From: Sclerotinia nivalis
Lineage: Eukaryota > Ascomycota > Leotiomycetes > Helotiales > Sclerotiniaceae
Assembly: GCA_029531795.1 (NCBI GenBank)
Contig: JAPEIS010000001.1
Location: 6,944,001-7,008,000 of the forward strand
Direction of reading: 5' to 3'
DNA: 64,000 bases
Each line of letters begins with the position of its first letter. Position 1 is the first letter of the stretch. The translations under genes and the position numbers were made by a program. The notes beneath the pieces are model-generated. The model saw nothing but the letters and a program-made list of their open reading frames with translations. It was not told the origin of the DNA and did no database searches. Below, piece after piece: positions 1-12,629 of the stretch.

Positions 1-563
1 CTAGATACTGTACCAAAAAGAAGGCAGGTAACGTAACTCCAAAAGGGTCTATATAACCACTCCAACTCAACCTAGTTTAATAAAAAATACACAACTTCAA
101 TTTATCATTTTGTATCCGTTTCCGTCGTGTTTACTCTATTAAAGGATTGAAATTTGTTTCATTCGATTCAAAAACCTTCATATTTTTTGCATTCGTAAAT
201 ACAGGATTTGCGAATAACTCTAATCATTTTTCTCAAATCGAATATATTATAATTTTAGCGGACAAATCCAAAAATACGAATATCCTTTATTGGACCTCTA
301 TTAAATACAAAAAAGTTATTAGAAATATATTAGCTTTAGAACTTTATATAATGATTTTTGGATTTGATATAATAAATACTATAAAATTCTCTTTTGATCA
401 AATAGCTATTAACAATCATTTCATTTCGCTTGTAGTATATACTGATTCAAAATCATTCTACAAATATCTCGTTAGATTGAATACTATATATGAAAAGCGA
501 TTGATGATTGATCTAATATATATTCGTTAATTATATAAAAAGCAAAAGATTCAGAAAATTCAC
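1..563 (+). mobile_element. Copia retrotransposon fragment L (end of RT and RNase H)
   Basis: Remnant of a Ty1/copia polyprotein. The open stretch at 147-530 is the RNase H domain; it has the copia-type segment YTDSKSFYKYL and the downstream EKRLMIDLIYIR block. It aligns along its length with the minus-strand copy in element K (2706-3125), so L and K are the same family in opposite orientation. The frame stops abruptly at 563, where the LTR of element E begins. The upstream part lies outside the window and the 3' LTR was not found. The domain call is secure; the family relation is by eye. Confidence 0.8.
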
Positions 564-709
564 TATCACGGGTTCGTAACCCGTTCCTAGCTAGTCTGCA
601 TGGTTGCCTAAGGCACCCATCCCCCATATAGTCGGCACTCTTCCTAGTATCTTCTTTCTTCTTTATAGAATATCATTATATCTTAAAGCATCTTATTATT
701 ATTATAATA
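564..709 (+). repeat. 5' LTR of gypsy element E (family R2, 146 bp)
   Basis: It matches the R2 copies at 42903-43048 and 45039-45184, all exactly 146 bp. The family ends are TGTCAC...GTGACA, here C-to-T and G-to-A mutated. It contains the inverted repeat ACGGGTT-CGT-AACCCGT at 568-584 and a GCCTAAGGCA core that it shares with the R1 LTRs. Confidence 0.85.
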
Positions 710-2217
710 ATATATTCTATCCTTTATAAAGACTTTGCTATTGAACGAGAAAAACAGTCCAATCTTGCTAAATAATCAATTTTACAAAATACTCGGAAAC
801 TTCGATTATCAATATATCAATGAACAATAAACAATGTTTTAATTCGATTCCAATCCAAACCCAGACCTAGATTCAGATTTAGACTCAGATCCAAACTCAG
901 ATTCAGATTTAGATCTCGATTTAATTAATACTATATCGTTATACAATCGAAATCAAAAACCCCACAATTATATCCCAGTTTTTAAGATTGTCTTAAATAA
1001 TTCATCACTATGTCGGATACCACTCAATCAACCCTATCAGAACCGTCGATGCCTCTAATCCGATCAAAAACAATATCCGAACTTCGAAAATATATTAAAT
1101 CTGTTTTCTTTAATTACTAATGGCTTGTATACAAACTTTCCAATGTTGGAGATAGAGATTTTAAAGATCTAATCTTTGTTTCTGATATGTTTACTAATAT
1201 ACAAAACTCTAAAGCTGTTGTATATATACAATATTTGTTTAGTTTCATAGAACGAATATTAACTCAAATAGAGCAATACCGATAAGAAATATATATATTA
1301 CAAAGAAATCTACAATTAAGTAATACAGTTTATACAAGATTAATGATTCAGAATTTTGCTTTTTGAAAACAACTTGATCAATCATCTATCGATACAAACT
1401 TTACTATATTAATTTATCGATCACGATAAATTACAAAGAATTCTGAATTATTTAAAGGTGAAAAAACAGACCTTTTGATTTGATAAAGTGAATACAAAGA
1501 TTGGAAAATAGGTTTATATATCTATTGGAAAAATGATTCTATAATTTTCGATATAGAACAAAAGAAATTGTTATATATAGTTTCTTTTTTGAAAGGAATA
1601 ATCTGATAAGAAAGATAAAAGAATATAAAAGGAATCATAAACAATATATCGGAATTTATTATTATAAATGTATTCCTGAAGAAACTTAATAATCTTTATA
1701 TTTCAATTGATACTAAATGTAAAATAATAATCAAATTCGACAAACTCAAAATAAGCGAAAAAACCCTATTTCTCTTTTTTTATTCACAATTGGAATATTT
1801 GAATACATTTAGTGAAAAGACTTCTTAAGAAATGATCTTTGTAATGAAACAAAAAGTCATTGATGAATTGAAGATATTAATAAAAAACGATTCAAACCTT
1901 TACGAACTTATTAATATTGAAGGATGAAGAAAGAAGTTTTAAGTATAGAGCCAAAACTATCGAGATAACAAGTATTATAATACAAATTCTTCGAAACCTA
2001 ATTCAATTTATATTCAACGACAAATATTATCAGTACTTCATATCCAAAACGATTTTATAGATCTCAATACAATCAGAACCCCAAAATAAATATAAAGGGA
2101 ATACAAATACCTTTATAATCTATATTATTTTTGTAAATAATCTAGTTATCGAATTGCAGACTGTAAAACGAAGAAACAAATCGATACTATAAAAAACGTA
2201 AGCAGATATAAAGGTAT
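710..2217 (+). pseudogene. Decayed gag of gypsy element E
   Basis: Leader plus Gag coding region after the R2 LTR, riddled with stops. Gag-like text (a KGEKTDLLI block followed by SEYKDWKIG) is readable near 1450-1520. A zinc knuckle of CX2CX4HX4C type ends the region at about 2117-2170; here the His codon has become Tyr and the first Cys has become Tyr, as expected from RIP. The frame is cut at 2217 by element K. No protease or polymerase of E is found on the other side of K, where only a 3' untranslated segment (42747-42902) and the 3' LTR follow. Confidence 0.65.
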
Positions 2218-2459
2218 TGTCGGTACGACTCTGTGATCGTCGTATCCGATAGAAATGATCAAAACGTTTATGATCGTATTGAAATTATTCACAAAAGAGA
2301 TTCCCGTGAGGGCGTTTGGATTGCTATGCAATTGACCCTTAAATTAAAGGTTATATTGTATATCAAGATTCGAAAGAACCATTGAATGCGAATGGCTTCA
2401 ATATAAAAGCCTTCGCTTAAGTAAGGATTATATTCTTTAAGAGTATATGAACATCAATA
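2218..2459 (-). repeat. 3' LTR of copia element K (family R3)
   Basis: Matches 42515-42746 over its whole length apart from RIP-type changes and a few small indels. The ends are the inverted pair TGTTGGTA/TACCAACA. It lies just downstream (minus strand) of the K RNase H domain, where a 3' LTR belongs. The flanks GGTAT and GTAGT do not form a clean target duplication. Confidence 0.75.
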
Positions 2460-2705
2460 CTGATTATCTTTTTAAAAGAATAACTAGCTATAATAAATGT
2501 AAATACAAAAACGAAATAGAAAAACCCAAAATTATAATATCCGAAAACCTAAACCTTAATATTTGAAAATCTTAAATTTAATACCTGTTTTTTTCATTTA
2601 TACCTCTATTTCCAATTTAATTTTATTTGTATTAATCAATTTCTTTAAAACTTGATAAAGCTTGGCCTTCGTTATTGTGTCAACAGGGTTAGTATTTCCA
2701 TCGAT

Positions 2706-3125
2706 CTAGCGGATCTTTTGGATCTTTTGTTTTTTATACGATTGGCGAATATATATCAAATCGATTATTAATCGTTTTTCGTGTGTAGTACCAAATCTAA
2801 CAAGACATTTATAAAATGATTTCGAATCGGTATATACTATAAATGGAATAAAATGATTGCAAATAATTATTTGATCGAGGGAAGACTTTATAATGCTTAC
2901 TATATCGAATCCAAAAGTCATTATATAAAGTTCTAAAGCTAGTATACTTTTAGTAACTCTTTTGTATTTAATAGAAATCCAATGAAGGATATTTGTATTT
3001 TTGGATTTGTTTATTAGAACTATAATGTATTCGATTTGAGAAGAGTGATTAGGGTTATTTGTAAATTCTGTATTTACGAATGTAAAAAGGGTAAGGGTTT
3101 TTGAATCGAAGGGAACGAATCTCAA
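2706..3125 (-). pseudogene. RNase H domain of copia element K
   Basis: About 139 codons, open on the minus strand. It holds the copia RNase H core: a VYTDSKSFYKCLVR block (one of the acidic catalytic positions) and the EKRLIIDLIYIRQSYK tail. It is the same domain as 147-530 on the other strand. The upstream RT frame (3126-4085) is broken by stops. Confidence 0.8.
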
Positions 3126-4085
3126 TTTTCTAGTAGTATTATAAAATTGCTAAGAAAGAATCTTATTTAGGAATTCAATATCTCCTAAAGTGGGATCGGT
3201 GATTTGAGCAATACAGAATAATGAATATACAATCTTTGATTGGATGAGATTAGCAATATATATTCCTTTAGTCTGTTGAGCAATATATTGTTTTTGAGTT
3301 GAAGTATTCTTTCGTAATTTGCTTCTAATACCTTTAAGATCTGTAGGGCTAAAAACGATTTACTAAAGGTTTTTGCAATATTGTTTTTGAATTAGATTGA
3401 TAATATTATCGATCAATAATACAATAGCTTTATTGAATTTGAGAGGATTCGTTTCTGTTAATATCTTATAATCTTTTGTTTGAAAATTGATAATTTTGAA
3501 TTGTTTCTGTTCTAGTTCAGCAAATGTTTTGTTGGTGACAATAAGTGTATCGTTGGTTTGAATACCAACAAATGCAAGTATATCATTGTTTCGATGAAGA
3601 AGATAATAATTATAGGTTGAAATTGTGAGGCCGAAACGATTTGTATGATAATCATAATATATTTTAAATTAATAATTACTTGATTCTGCAATGTTATATG
3701 AAGGTTTCTTTATTTGAAAAACGATATTCTATAAAAGATGTATTTTCTAAAAAGAATAAATGTAAAATAGTCGATTTAACTCTGTTATAACTTGAATATA
3801 AATTTGTGAAATATCGTGAAGGTAAATATAGATATTCTTTGACTTAAAGATTGAAGCCAGAATCAATAATTTCTGTTGATTAACCCTTTGTAGAGTTAAG
3901 GATTGAATTAAAATAGTTTCTTTTCCAGCATCGTTGTATATTTGAATTACTAATCATAATTTCTTCATAATCTTATCAATTCCGGTATATTTGATTTTAT
4001 CAATGAATCGGCTTTCGAAGATACAAGTTCCAATGGGAATTGAAGAAATAGAAATGTTTTCGAAAGTTTCTTTTTTCAATAATTC

Positions 4086-4248
4086 TGTTACGGGTTCATC
4101 TCCCTTCACCTGCACGTGATCATGTGTGCCTTAGGCACACATGCATACACTCACTTCTATATAGTCAGGTCACCTCCTTGATCTTCTTCTCCTCCTTGTA
4201 GTACAACAATAGATCAAATCTATATATACCTTTTTCCTCACCGTGATA
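4086..4248 (+). repeat. 5' LTR of element A (R1, 163 bp)
   Basis: TGTTACGGG... to ...CCGTGATA, from TGTCAC/GTGACA ends. Five R1 copies in the window are each exactly 163 bp. It contains a perfect 10-bp-arm hairpin at 4121-4143 (arms CATGTGTGCC and GGCACACATG). Confidence 0.9.
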
Positions 4249-4645
4249 GTTTATACTACCCTTTCAAAGGCTCCATTATTTTACAAAATGATCTGATTTT
4301 GCTAAATCATTTGTAGGCTTCTATATTTGTTTTCGATTGCTTTTGCGTTGTTGTAATTCGTTTGCTTTTGTATGGTTGTGTTTTTTATCTACTTTTGTGT
4401 AGCTTCTGATCCTTGATTGCTTTTATACGATCGTATTTATTCATAAGTTTTTATATCTGTTTTTGATTGTTTTTGTGCAATCGCAAATTCCTTATCGATT
4501 ATTTTGTACAATTGTAATTCTTTTTATAATGGTTTTCGGTTCTATATCCGTTGGTAATACGACTCTTATTTTTATCGAAGGAATTCGTATCGAAATCCAA
4601 TGAGTTTTCGGTTAATGGTCTACTATTATACAAATCCTAGCAGAA

Positions 4646-5850
4646 TTGGATATTTCAGTGATACAAAATTTCGTTACCGATTCTAACAAACAAACTACTT
4701 ATCTGAATTATATTTTCTTTGTTATCGAAGATCGTTTTACTATTCAAGTTATTTATATCGTTATTCAAACAAATAAGATTGAAGAATTCAAAGCGGAAAA
4801 CGTTGAGCTTCTTTGTACTCTAGCTAGCAAATAAGCTCAACTGGACACTAATGGTACTATTATTAATCAGAAACCGATTACTTCCCGTTAAACTCAGAAG
4901 GATCTGTTTGTTTTTAAAGACGAAAGATTTAATATTTTTGTTCGATAAGAGGATTATCAGTTCTGAAAGTTGGATTTGCAATTCTATTGGATAATCAATT
5001 TACAACTTTTTGTTTTCGAATAAAAGAAGATTAGTTATGCTATTAGTCTTTTTGATAATCAAATGCGACAAAAGTGTATTACGGATATCATCAAATTCGT
5101 TAACAATCCTATTTGCTTCGATTCTGCTATTTCGTTTTTAATCAAATTGAACAAATTATATATTTTTGTAGATATCGAAAAGGAAGTCTTGCTCAAATTC
5201 GATAAGCTTTTTATAGGTTCAAAGGAATTCTTTTTGGTTTTTTTCTTTATATTATTTTATCTTGCTAATTTTTGTTACAAATCTGATTATGAGATTGTTA
5301 ACATAATGAAGCAAAAGGTTACGGCTCCTTTTCGAACTTTGGTTATTGATGACTCGAATTTTTGTGTGGTTGATGATGTTGATGATTGGCAAAAGAAATT
5401 CTCTATTTGGAATTAGAATCTTCGCGACACTGAGTATTATAACAAAAATTCTGATAAAGCATTTATTGCTGATAATGACCTTATAAATCTCGATACAATA
5501 AAACAAAAAGGACAACAAAAAAAGGATCTGCAAAATAAGAAAAAGAAGTTTAATTCTACAATTTCTTGCAATTGTTGTGATAGGATCGATCATCTTCAGA
5601 TTGATTGTTATGCTATTTATAATATCAATAGTAATCTTCTTTCTAGCAAACAAACTCCCGTTAATACCTTTTCCAATTGTAATATCGTTGCTTCAACTAA
5701 TCCGGCCCCTGATCAATATACTATCGTTCCGGTTTTTTGAAATATTAATAGGTTTAATAATAATCGTAATGGATTTCGAGAAGGATATACTGGTAATTGG
5801 ATATAAAACCAACAGTATCTGAATTAAGTACAATAATAAGATTATATCGA
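4646..5850 (+). pseudogene. Gag remnant of element A
   Basis: The N-terminal Gag text (MDISVIQNF..., with the ending AENVELLCTLASK) is open at 4646-4834 and the capsid-like part is open at 5063-5416. A zinc knuckle of CX2CX4HX4C form (CNCCDRIDHLQIDCY) is intact in another frame at about 5566-5610. The same blocks occur in C (18985-19180, 19477-19728) and in B. The frames are disrupted between blocks. Confidence 0.75.
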
Positions 5851-7524
5851 ACCAAAGGAGGTTATCTTTATACTTAGTTCAATCAAGGAAAGTCCTGAAT
5901 AGGGAAAAGATTAACTTTTACGAAAAATCGTTCGTGAAGGAATACTAAAGACAAGAAGGTAAATCGAGGAATGGATAAAGATAAGTCATTGTAGTTCAAC
6001 TTTATGAATAGCAAATCTCTATTTGTTAAAACCATTATATTTTCTGTGTATGAAAATCCCTTTATTGTTATAAGTTTTATTGATAATAGATGCTTTGGAG
6101 AAGTCTTTGCTGATTGTTCTTTTGCTTTCAAATATAATATTGAAATATAACTTTTATTTCATCCTTGCGAACTTCGATTTGCTAATAGAAAGGTCGCCGA
6201 CAGAATTACAGAATATTTTGTGATGGAAATCGCTATAGGGGATCATTATGAGTATTAGTCCTTTTATATTACCTAGCTTTTATCAGAGATGCTATTAATC
6301 TTTGGCTTATTATGGTTATAGTGTTACAATCCTATTATCAACTGAACAGAGATGAGTTTAACATTCTTTTCAAACTATTGTATTTCCAATTGCTTAGCGT
6401 GTTATGATTCAGAGTCAATTACTGTATCAACGATTTTATTTCCGATTAAGGAACAAGAAGATCTAGTAAAAGTTACTCTACAATAGATCGTTGATGTTAT
6501 CGAATTTTTAAATAAATTCCTTACCAATCCTAATATAAAAGCTAAATATACAATTTATAAATACCGTTTTTTATATATCGAGGATTGTCCAAAGGACGAT
6601 ATCGATTGTTTACCTATTCAAATGCTTTCTACTCTTAAAAGAACTTCTTATAAAAAACCTTCTATTAAAGAGATACCAAATGAAGATTATATATCACAAT
6701 CTAACGATTCTTTTATTAACCTCGAATTTCAATAAGGTCTGATATTTGGTATAAATCATTATCGAACAAAACACTACAGAAAACTAAATAATCAAGCACA
6801 AATGATTCCCAATTGTTCACATCCAAAATCGATCTTAAAGATTACAGATCGACATCGGCTTATTTACAATCCAAAAAACCATTTACCCCTATTTTCTATT
6901 GAGGAACTCCCTATACCTATTTACAAAAATACAAGCCCAAATATAAATGATATTCATTGATTACAAACTTTTAGCTTTATTTCGTTTTATCAACAAGATA
7001 ACATTCGGGCTATCCGATTGATATAGGATAAATTGAATACCGTACAGAAAACTGTTAAGCAAAATCATCTACAACAAACTACATTGTCCTCAACACTCAC
7101 AGAAAGGGATTTTCGATCGATTTTACAAAAGCAAAACAATATAACAAAAATACTCTCTAGAACCCCATCACAACTTTATAATTTTATATACGATTGTTAC
7201 AAACCGCTCCATTTGCGAAAGATCTCTGAAACTGATATCGATAAATTTTTAACCAACAAACCTCCCTTTAGTAACAATCAAATATAACAAAGGCTTTCTA
7301 TATAATTACAAAACAAACTTCCTGCCTTCCTTTTATATTATACAGATAAATTACTGCCTCATCGAATCTGGGATCACAAAATTGAATTGATACTTAATAA
7401 AAAGCTATCTTATTTCAAAAACCATCCTTTATTGCTAATAGAGTTAATAATAATATATAAATAACTTGATAATAATCTCTCCAAAAGATTCATTCGGGAA
7501 TCGAGATCGCAATACACCTCTTCT

Positions 7525-8000
7525 TTGCTATTGGCTGCCAAGCCGGAAAGAGGGGTCCGCATTTGTCAAGATTATCGAGGACTAAATAATGTTACTATAA
7601 AGAATCGTTATCCATTATTTATCGTTCGTGAAACGTTGGACGCTTTTTGCAATACAAAAATTTACACCAAGCTTGATATCATTGCAGCGTTCAACAAATT
7701 GCAAATCGCCGAAAGAGATAAATAGAAAACTATATTCATTATTCGTTTTGGTCTTTTTGAATCTTTAATTATACCTTTCGATCTTTGCAATACATTTGCA
7801 TCGTTTCAATATTATATCAATTATATACTTTTCGATGAATTGAACAAATATTGCACTGTATATCTCGATGACATCCTAATCTACTCCGATAATCCTATAG
7901 AACATAAAAAACATATCTATTAAGTAGTTCAAAAGTTAATGGATACTGGATTACAGATTGATATTAACAAATGCAAATTCGAAATCACGAAAACAAAGTA
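7525..8000 (+). pseudogene. Reverse transcriptase remnant of element A
   Basis: Ty3/gypsy RT. The open block at 7525-7725 carries the conserved RICQDYRGLN segment and the KLDIIAAFN segment with the first catalytic Asp. One stop later the YLDDILIYSD catalytic box is readable at about 7861-7890, followed by the KCKFEITKTKYLG block. The element RNase H follows at 8254-8469. Catalytic residues are present, but stop codons separate the motifs. Confidence 0.9.
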
Positions 8001-8253
8001 TTTGGGTCTTATCATTACAATCAAAGACATCGAAATAAATCAAGAAAAGATTATAGTTATTATATCTTGGGAATTGTTTTTATATATAAAAGATTTACAA
8101 CGATTTCTCGATTTCGCCAATTTCTATCGATATTTTATAAAAGATTTTTCAAAGATTTGTCGCTCTCTCAACGATCTCTTACGAAAGAATATTATATAGG
8201 ATTGGATCGCAAATCATATAAAGATTTTTGATACTTTAAAAAGAGCTTTCATA

Positions 8254-8469
8254 ATGATACCGGTTTTGATATACTTTGATTACAGACGGAAAACTGTTTT
8301 GGAAATCGACGCTTTCGATTGGACTTCAGAAGGAGTTCTCTCGCAATACAATAATGATAACATTTTGTATCTAGTTGTTTACTTTTCATTTAAATATATA
8401 GCAACAAAATACAATTATAAGATTTACAATAAAGAACTACTCGCTATTATCAAAGCAATAAAAAAATAG
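8254..8469 (+). pseudogene. RNase H remnant of element A
   Basis: Gypsy RNase H domain lying directly downstream of RT. The first catalytic Asp block reads LEIDAFDWTSEGVLSQY, and the YNYKIYNKELLAIIKA block carries the catalytic Glu. It ends at an in-frame TAG that is probably a mutated Trp or Gln codon. Confidence 0.85.
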
Positions 8470-8739
8470 CGTCTAAAGTTCTAAAGCTTATAAGAGGAGT
8501 TCGAGATTCTCATTGATTACAAGAATCTCGAATATTTTATAACTACAAAAGCTCTCAATCAACAATAAATACGATAATCTGAATTTCTGTTTCAATATAA
8601 TTTCTGTATAATCTATCAATCAAAAAACAAAGCTATTCGACTAGATATACTAAATAAAAAACATGAAGATCGGCTATATCGTTTTAATCCAAACAATAAA
8701 TATCTAAAGAATCGAGAATATATTATCCTCCCTTAAAAC

Positions 8740-10330
8740 TGTTTTGATAACGACCTTTATAAGGATTTGATTGAGCATATCAATTTAACATTAATAGAAA
8801 CAATAATACCACTTCACGATTAACCAATTGATACCTTAATCGATACAGTATATACTAGATCCGATATCACAGATCAACTTATCTTTACTTTTAACAACCT
8901 ATTGATAACTAAATAACCAAAAGAGTATTGTAAAACTTTTCAAATCGTTATACAAGATTATTCGATCCAAAATAATAAAATTTACTATTGGGATAAGATT
9001 TGAATTCCACCAAACAATAAACTCAAACTCCAAATTATCTATCGAATTCATTCTTCTAATCCTACCAGCCATTTTGATCGAACTAAAACGATCGATCTTA
9101 TCTCTTGTACATATTGATAGCCTAACATACATTTGGAGATCGCATTCTATATAAAAACCTGCAAACTTTGTATTCGCACTAAATCGTCCAAATCAATACC
9201 TCCCGGATTTTTGAAATCACTGCCTATCTTTTTTCGCATATAATCTGATATCTCAATCGACTATATTATATCGCTCCTAGATTGTATTCGTTATAATTCT
9301 ATTTATAAATATATCTTGATAGTAATCTGCAAGCTAACCAAAATGAGATATTTCATCGGTATATATATACTAACAATAGAGGAACTAATCAATACTTTTA
9401 TCAATTGTATCTATACACTTCATAGACTTCCGAACAATATCATTTCCGATTGGGGAACGCAGTTCGTATCAGGATTCTAGTTACAACTTTCAGAGCAATT
9501 AGAAATTATCTTAAAACATTCTTTAGTTTTTTATTTTTAAACAAATGATCAGATTGAATATATTAATTCAATTCTAAAGTAGTATTTATAAGTTTTTGTT
9601 AATTATTATTAAAACGATTGATTGAATTAATTATCTTTAACCGAATTTGTATCCAATAATTTGATTTCTGAAACAATTAATTGTTTGTTTTTTTTTGTCA
9701 ATTACAGCTTTAATTTATATCTAGGTATTGAATCTAATAAACCTTGTCTATTGGATATAATTTTAATACAAAAACAGAAATTCTTTAAAGGTAATAGAAT
9801 TACAAATCGTATGGAACATATCTTAAAGCAATTTCGTATTCTTGTACAACAAACAGTTGCTACTTATAAGGACTATACTAACCATTACCGCTCTGATTCA
9901 CCTTGCTACACAGCTGATCAGAAAGTCTTTATCAATACCAAGAATATGAAAACTTCGTGTAAAGCAAAAAAGCTAGATGATAAATGAATCGATTTTTACA
10001 AGATTATCAAAGTTTATTCTTGTACTTGTTTTATTCAATTGTTTGAAAACATTAAAATCTTCTTTGTTTTTCATTATTCTCTTTTACTTCCAGTTCATAC
10101 TAATCCTCACTTCCTAACTCAAGCAACGATTAACAAATCAGAATCCCTAATTATACAGAACAGAATTTTGAAGCAGAACAATAATGAATATTTAAAGGAG
10201 TTCTAGATAATCACAATAAAAATGACTATCATTATTTGATCAAATGGAAACACTATACATTAACTTAGCAATCAACTAATAACTTAAAGAGTAACAAGAA
10301 AGTTCTTATCGAATATCATCGCCTTCATCC
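8740..10330 (+). pseudogene. Integrase and C-terminal remnant of element A
   Basis: Degraded H2C2 zinc-binding region (8900-9180), DDE core (blocks LTKMRYFI and LPNNIISDWGTQFVSGF at about 9330-9480, the latter with a catalytic Asp) and an open C-terminal stretch at 9661-9987 (IEYINSILK-like text precedes it). Homologous open stretches lie in B (30297-30623, minus) and D (44054-44380, plus). A chromodomain-like tail ending in EYHRLHPKKPKPPAW is readable near 10310-10350. Confidence 0.8.
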
Positions 10331-10650
10331 AAAGAAACCAAAACCGCCAGCTTGGATCCTAAAGCACCCCGACACTACTATATTGCAACTGGAACCACAG
10401 AATTTGCAATCGGAGTTATATAGTACAATTGCTACACATATTCTACAAAGATCTACTCGCATCAAGATTGTTCGTTTCATCTAAAGGTATATTACATATT
10501 ATAACAATAAAGGATATAACATCATTAAAAAATATCACACGTTTTTTATTCAAAAACCTAATTGAGGAAAAAGATCTATATTTTATTTTTATTTTTCTAT
10601 ATTTTTTAATATCCATTTAGAATCAAATAGGTTTCTTGAAGAAGGAATAC

Positions 10651-10813
10651 TATTACAAATTCATCTCCCTTCACCTGCACATAACCATGTATGCCTTAAG
10701 CACACATGTATACACTCACTTCTATATAGTCAGATCACCTCCTTGACCTTCTTCTCCTCCTCGTAGTACAACAATAGATCAAACCTACACATACCTTTTC
10801 CCTCACCGTAATA
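10651..10813 (+). repeat. 3' LTR of element A (R1, 163 bp)
   Basis: Same length as the 5' copy. Differences are mostly C-to-T and G-to-A (start TATTACAAA, end CCGTAATA). The following bases are ATAGC and then AATTC. Confidence 0.85.
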
Positions 10814-12416
10814 ATAGCAATTCCTGAATCGATTATGATTTCGATGAATTCTTTATCTGAATATCAATAATTGAAGAAAATTTGAATCGATGATGAAATT
10901 GTAATTCCCAAAAAATGAATAATAGTATTATTATATAGTTCGATAACAACCTATTGAATATCTAAAAAGGTAAATTCGTTGAAAAATCTTTCGAGATCAA
11001 AATCATCGCTTAATTCTTTCTAAAGGATTACCTGCGAAAAGTTTTCGCATTCCTTTATAAGAAAAATGAATTACTTATTCGGAAAAGTAATTGTATCGTA
11101 TTCATCCAGAATATATTGATAATATAAACATTTGAAAGTAGAAGTACATTTAGATTGTTTAATTTTAACGAATTCCCAATAATATTATCTAGCTTCTTTT
11201 TGTTTTTCAATAGAATAATTAATTGACCAACAATCTTTCTTTTTATAAATATAACAATTACAATACTTTCTATCTTGGAATTTTGTATTAGAATCTAAAA
11301 GACGAAATAGAATTCTTCGATTGTTTTTATAAATCCGATCTATATAATATACTTCCTTTTGAAAAGAATCGAATTCGGAAAAAGGTTTTTTCTGAAACTA
11401 TAATTATAGATTGTTATTGAATGGAAGATTATAAATTATAATACTAGAATATATCTTATTAATTTGATCTATATAGATTGAAACAAGATCAGAACAAATT
11501 AGTTTATATATAGAATAGAAATAACAAACAATAATGATTTTTAAAAGTATAAAAGATTCATTTTATTGATCAATAGAAAGATTGAATCGAAGATCCCGAA
11601 ATGTATTGATTAGTTTTTCGAAGTATTCGAGGATAATAATGATAAAGTTATCCTTTTGAATTGAAACTAATATAATAAAAGTTCATTTGATAAAAATTGT
11701 TTATTAATATTCTTGATTTTCGAAATAATTATATATATAGTATATACTTTCGTTAAAAGATAATTTGTAAAGATTAATGATAATGAAATAGAAGTTTAAT
11801 ATTTCGTTCTATAACATTATAGAAAAGGCTAAATTGTAATAAGAAAAGAATAAATTAACTTTATTATATTGATTATAGAAAATAACAAGTTTACGCTAAA
11901 TGTTATTATTGGAATTATTATATTTCATATCTCTATTGTAAAATTTATCGAAATTTATAATACTTTAAATGATCTTTTTATTCTTTTCAAGGATAATAAT
12001 ATAAAGATTAATTATTTGAAATAAATCATTGTTATTATAATCCTGAAATAATTCAATTTGATTAATATCCTTTTTAATATCGATAATATTATCAAAGATT
12101 GAAGGATTATATATATCGATCATATTGAGCTTTTCAAAATAATATCGAAATATAGAAAATATTATATTCAAGAGATATAGAAGTTATTCTTACAATTGTT
12201 TATTTATCTATACAAAATATTTGTAAACAAAAATATCTATAAGATTCTTTTCTATAATATCCTTATTAATCTTATTGATATAAAAACTATTCTTATAAAA
12301 AACATTTCGAAGAAATACTAAATAAAGATAACAAACTAAAACGAAATTCTCTATCGTTCAACTCTTAAAATCGTTTTTAAAAATACTATTAATCTTTATA
12401 TCGTATATTCTAGTAT
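10814..12416 (-). pseudogene. Protease and gag remnant of copia K, middle piece
   Basis: Minus strand, cut off by A on the left and by I on the right. At the A junction the text IIIDSGIA is the retropepsin active site as found in fungal copia proteases. Near 11225-11260 a damaged CCHC knuckle (CNCY...KKKDCW) marks the end of gag. The last five bases, AGTAT (12412-12416), are one copy of the target duplication of element I. Confidence 0.6.
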
Positions 12417-12629
12417 TATCATGAAGGCAATAGACAGAATAACAAGAATCACTTTTATTAATAAGATATAGCTCGAAGAACTACATTTCTACAGAAGGAA
12501 CAATTCCTTAAATACATTTATGTGTAGTGTTAACCCCGATCAGGGTTAGCCTACACTTATCCGAAGTCCGATTTCTATAGGTCGGAATCCGAATGATCTC
12601 TGTATACTATATATAGGGACCTTATGATA
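12417..12629 (-). repeat. 3' LTR of element I (R4, 213 bp)
   Basis: Pairs with 41250-41462 at equal length. RIP-type changes are visible (GTGATA-type end ATGATA at 12624-12629). It contains the mutated hairpin GTTAACCCCGATCAGGGTTAGC.. seen intact in the 5' LTR. Confidence 0.88.

Larger units (their letters stand above)
4086..10813 (+). mobile_element. Gypsy retrotransposon A (family R1), inserted in K
   Basis: Complete-length Ty3/gypsy element of 6728 bp with 163-bp LTRs at both ends. Order on the plus strand: leader with degenerate short repeats, gag (4646-5850) with zinc knuckle, protease near 6007-6420, RT, RNase H, integrase and a degraded chromodomain-like tail near 10140-10330. It is colinear with element B on the opposite strand. 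All frames carry many stops. No clean duplication is present: AATTC before the left LTR recurs only 5 bp beyond the right LTR, and the K integrase is missing at the junction, so a deletion probably accompanied or followed insertion. Confidence 0.85.

Noticed and set aside
5252..5653. Minus-strand frames in gag regions of A, B and C (for example 5252-5653, 19528-19932, 34631-35095)
   Set aside because: They recur because they are antisense shadows of the same gag sequence; the sense strand carries the zinc knuckle.
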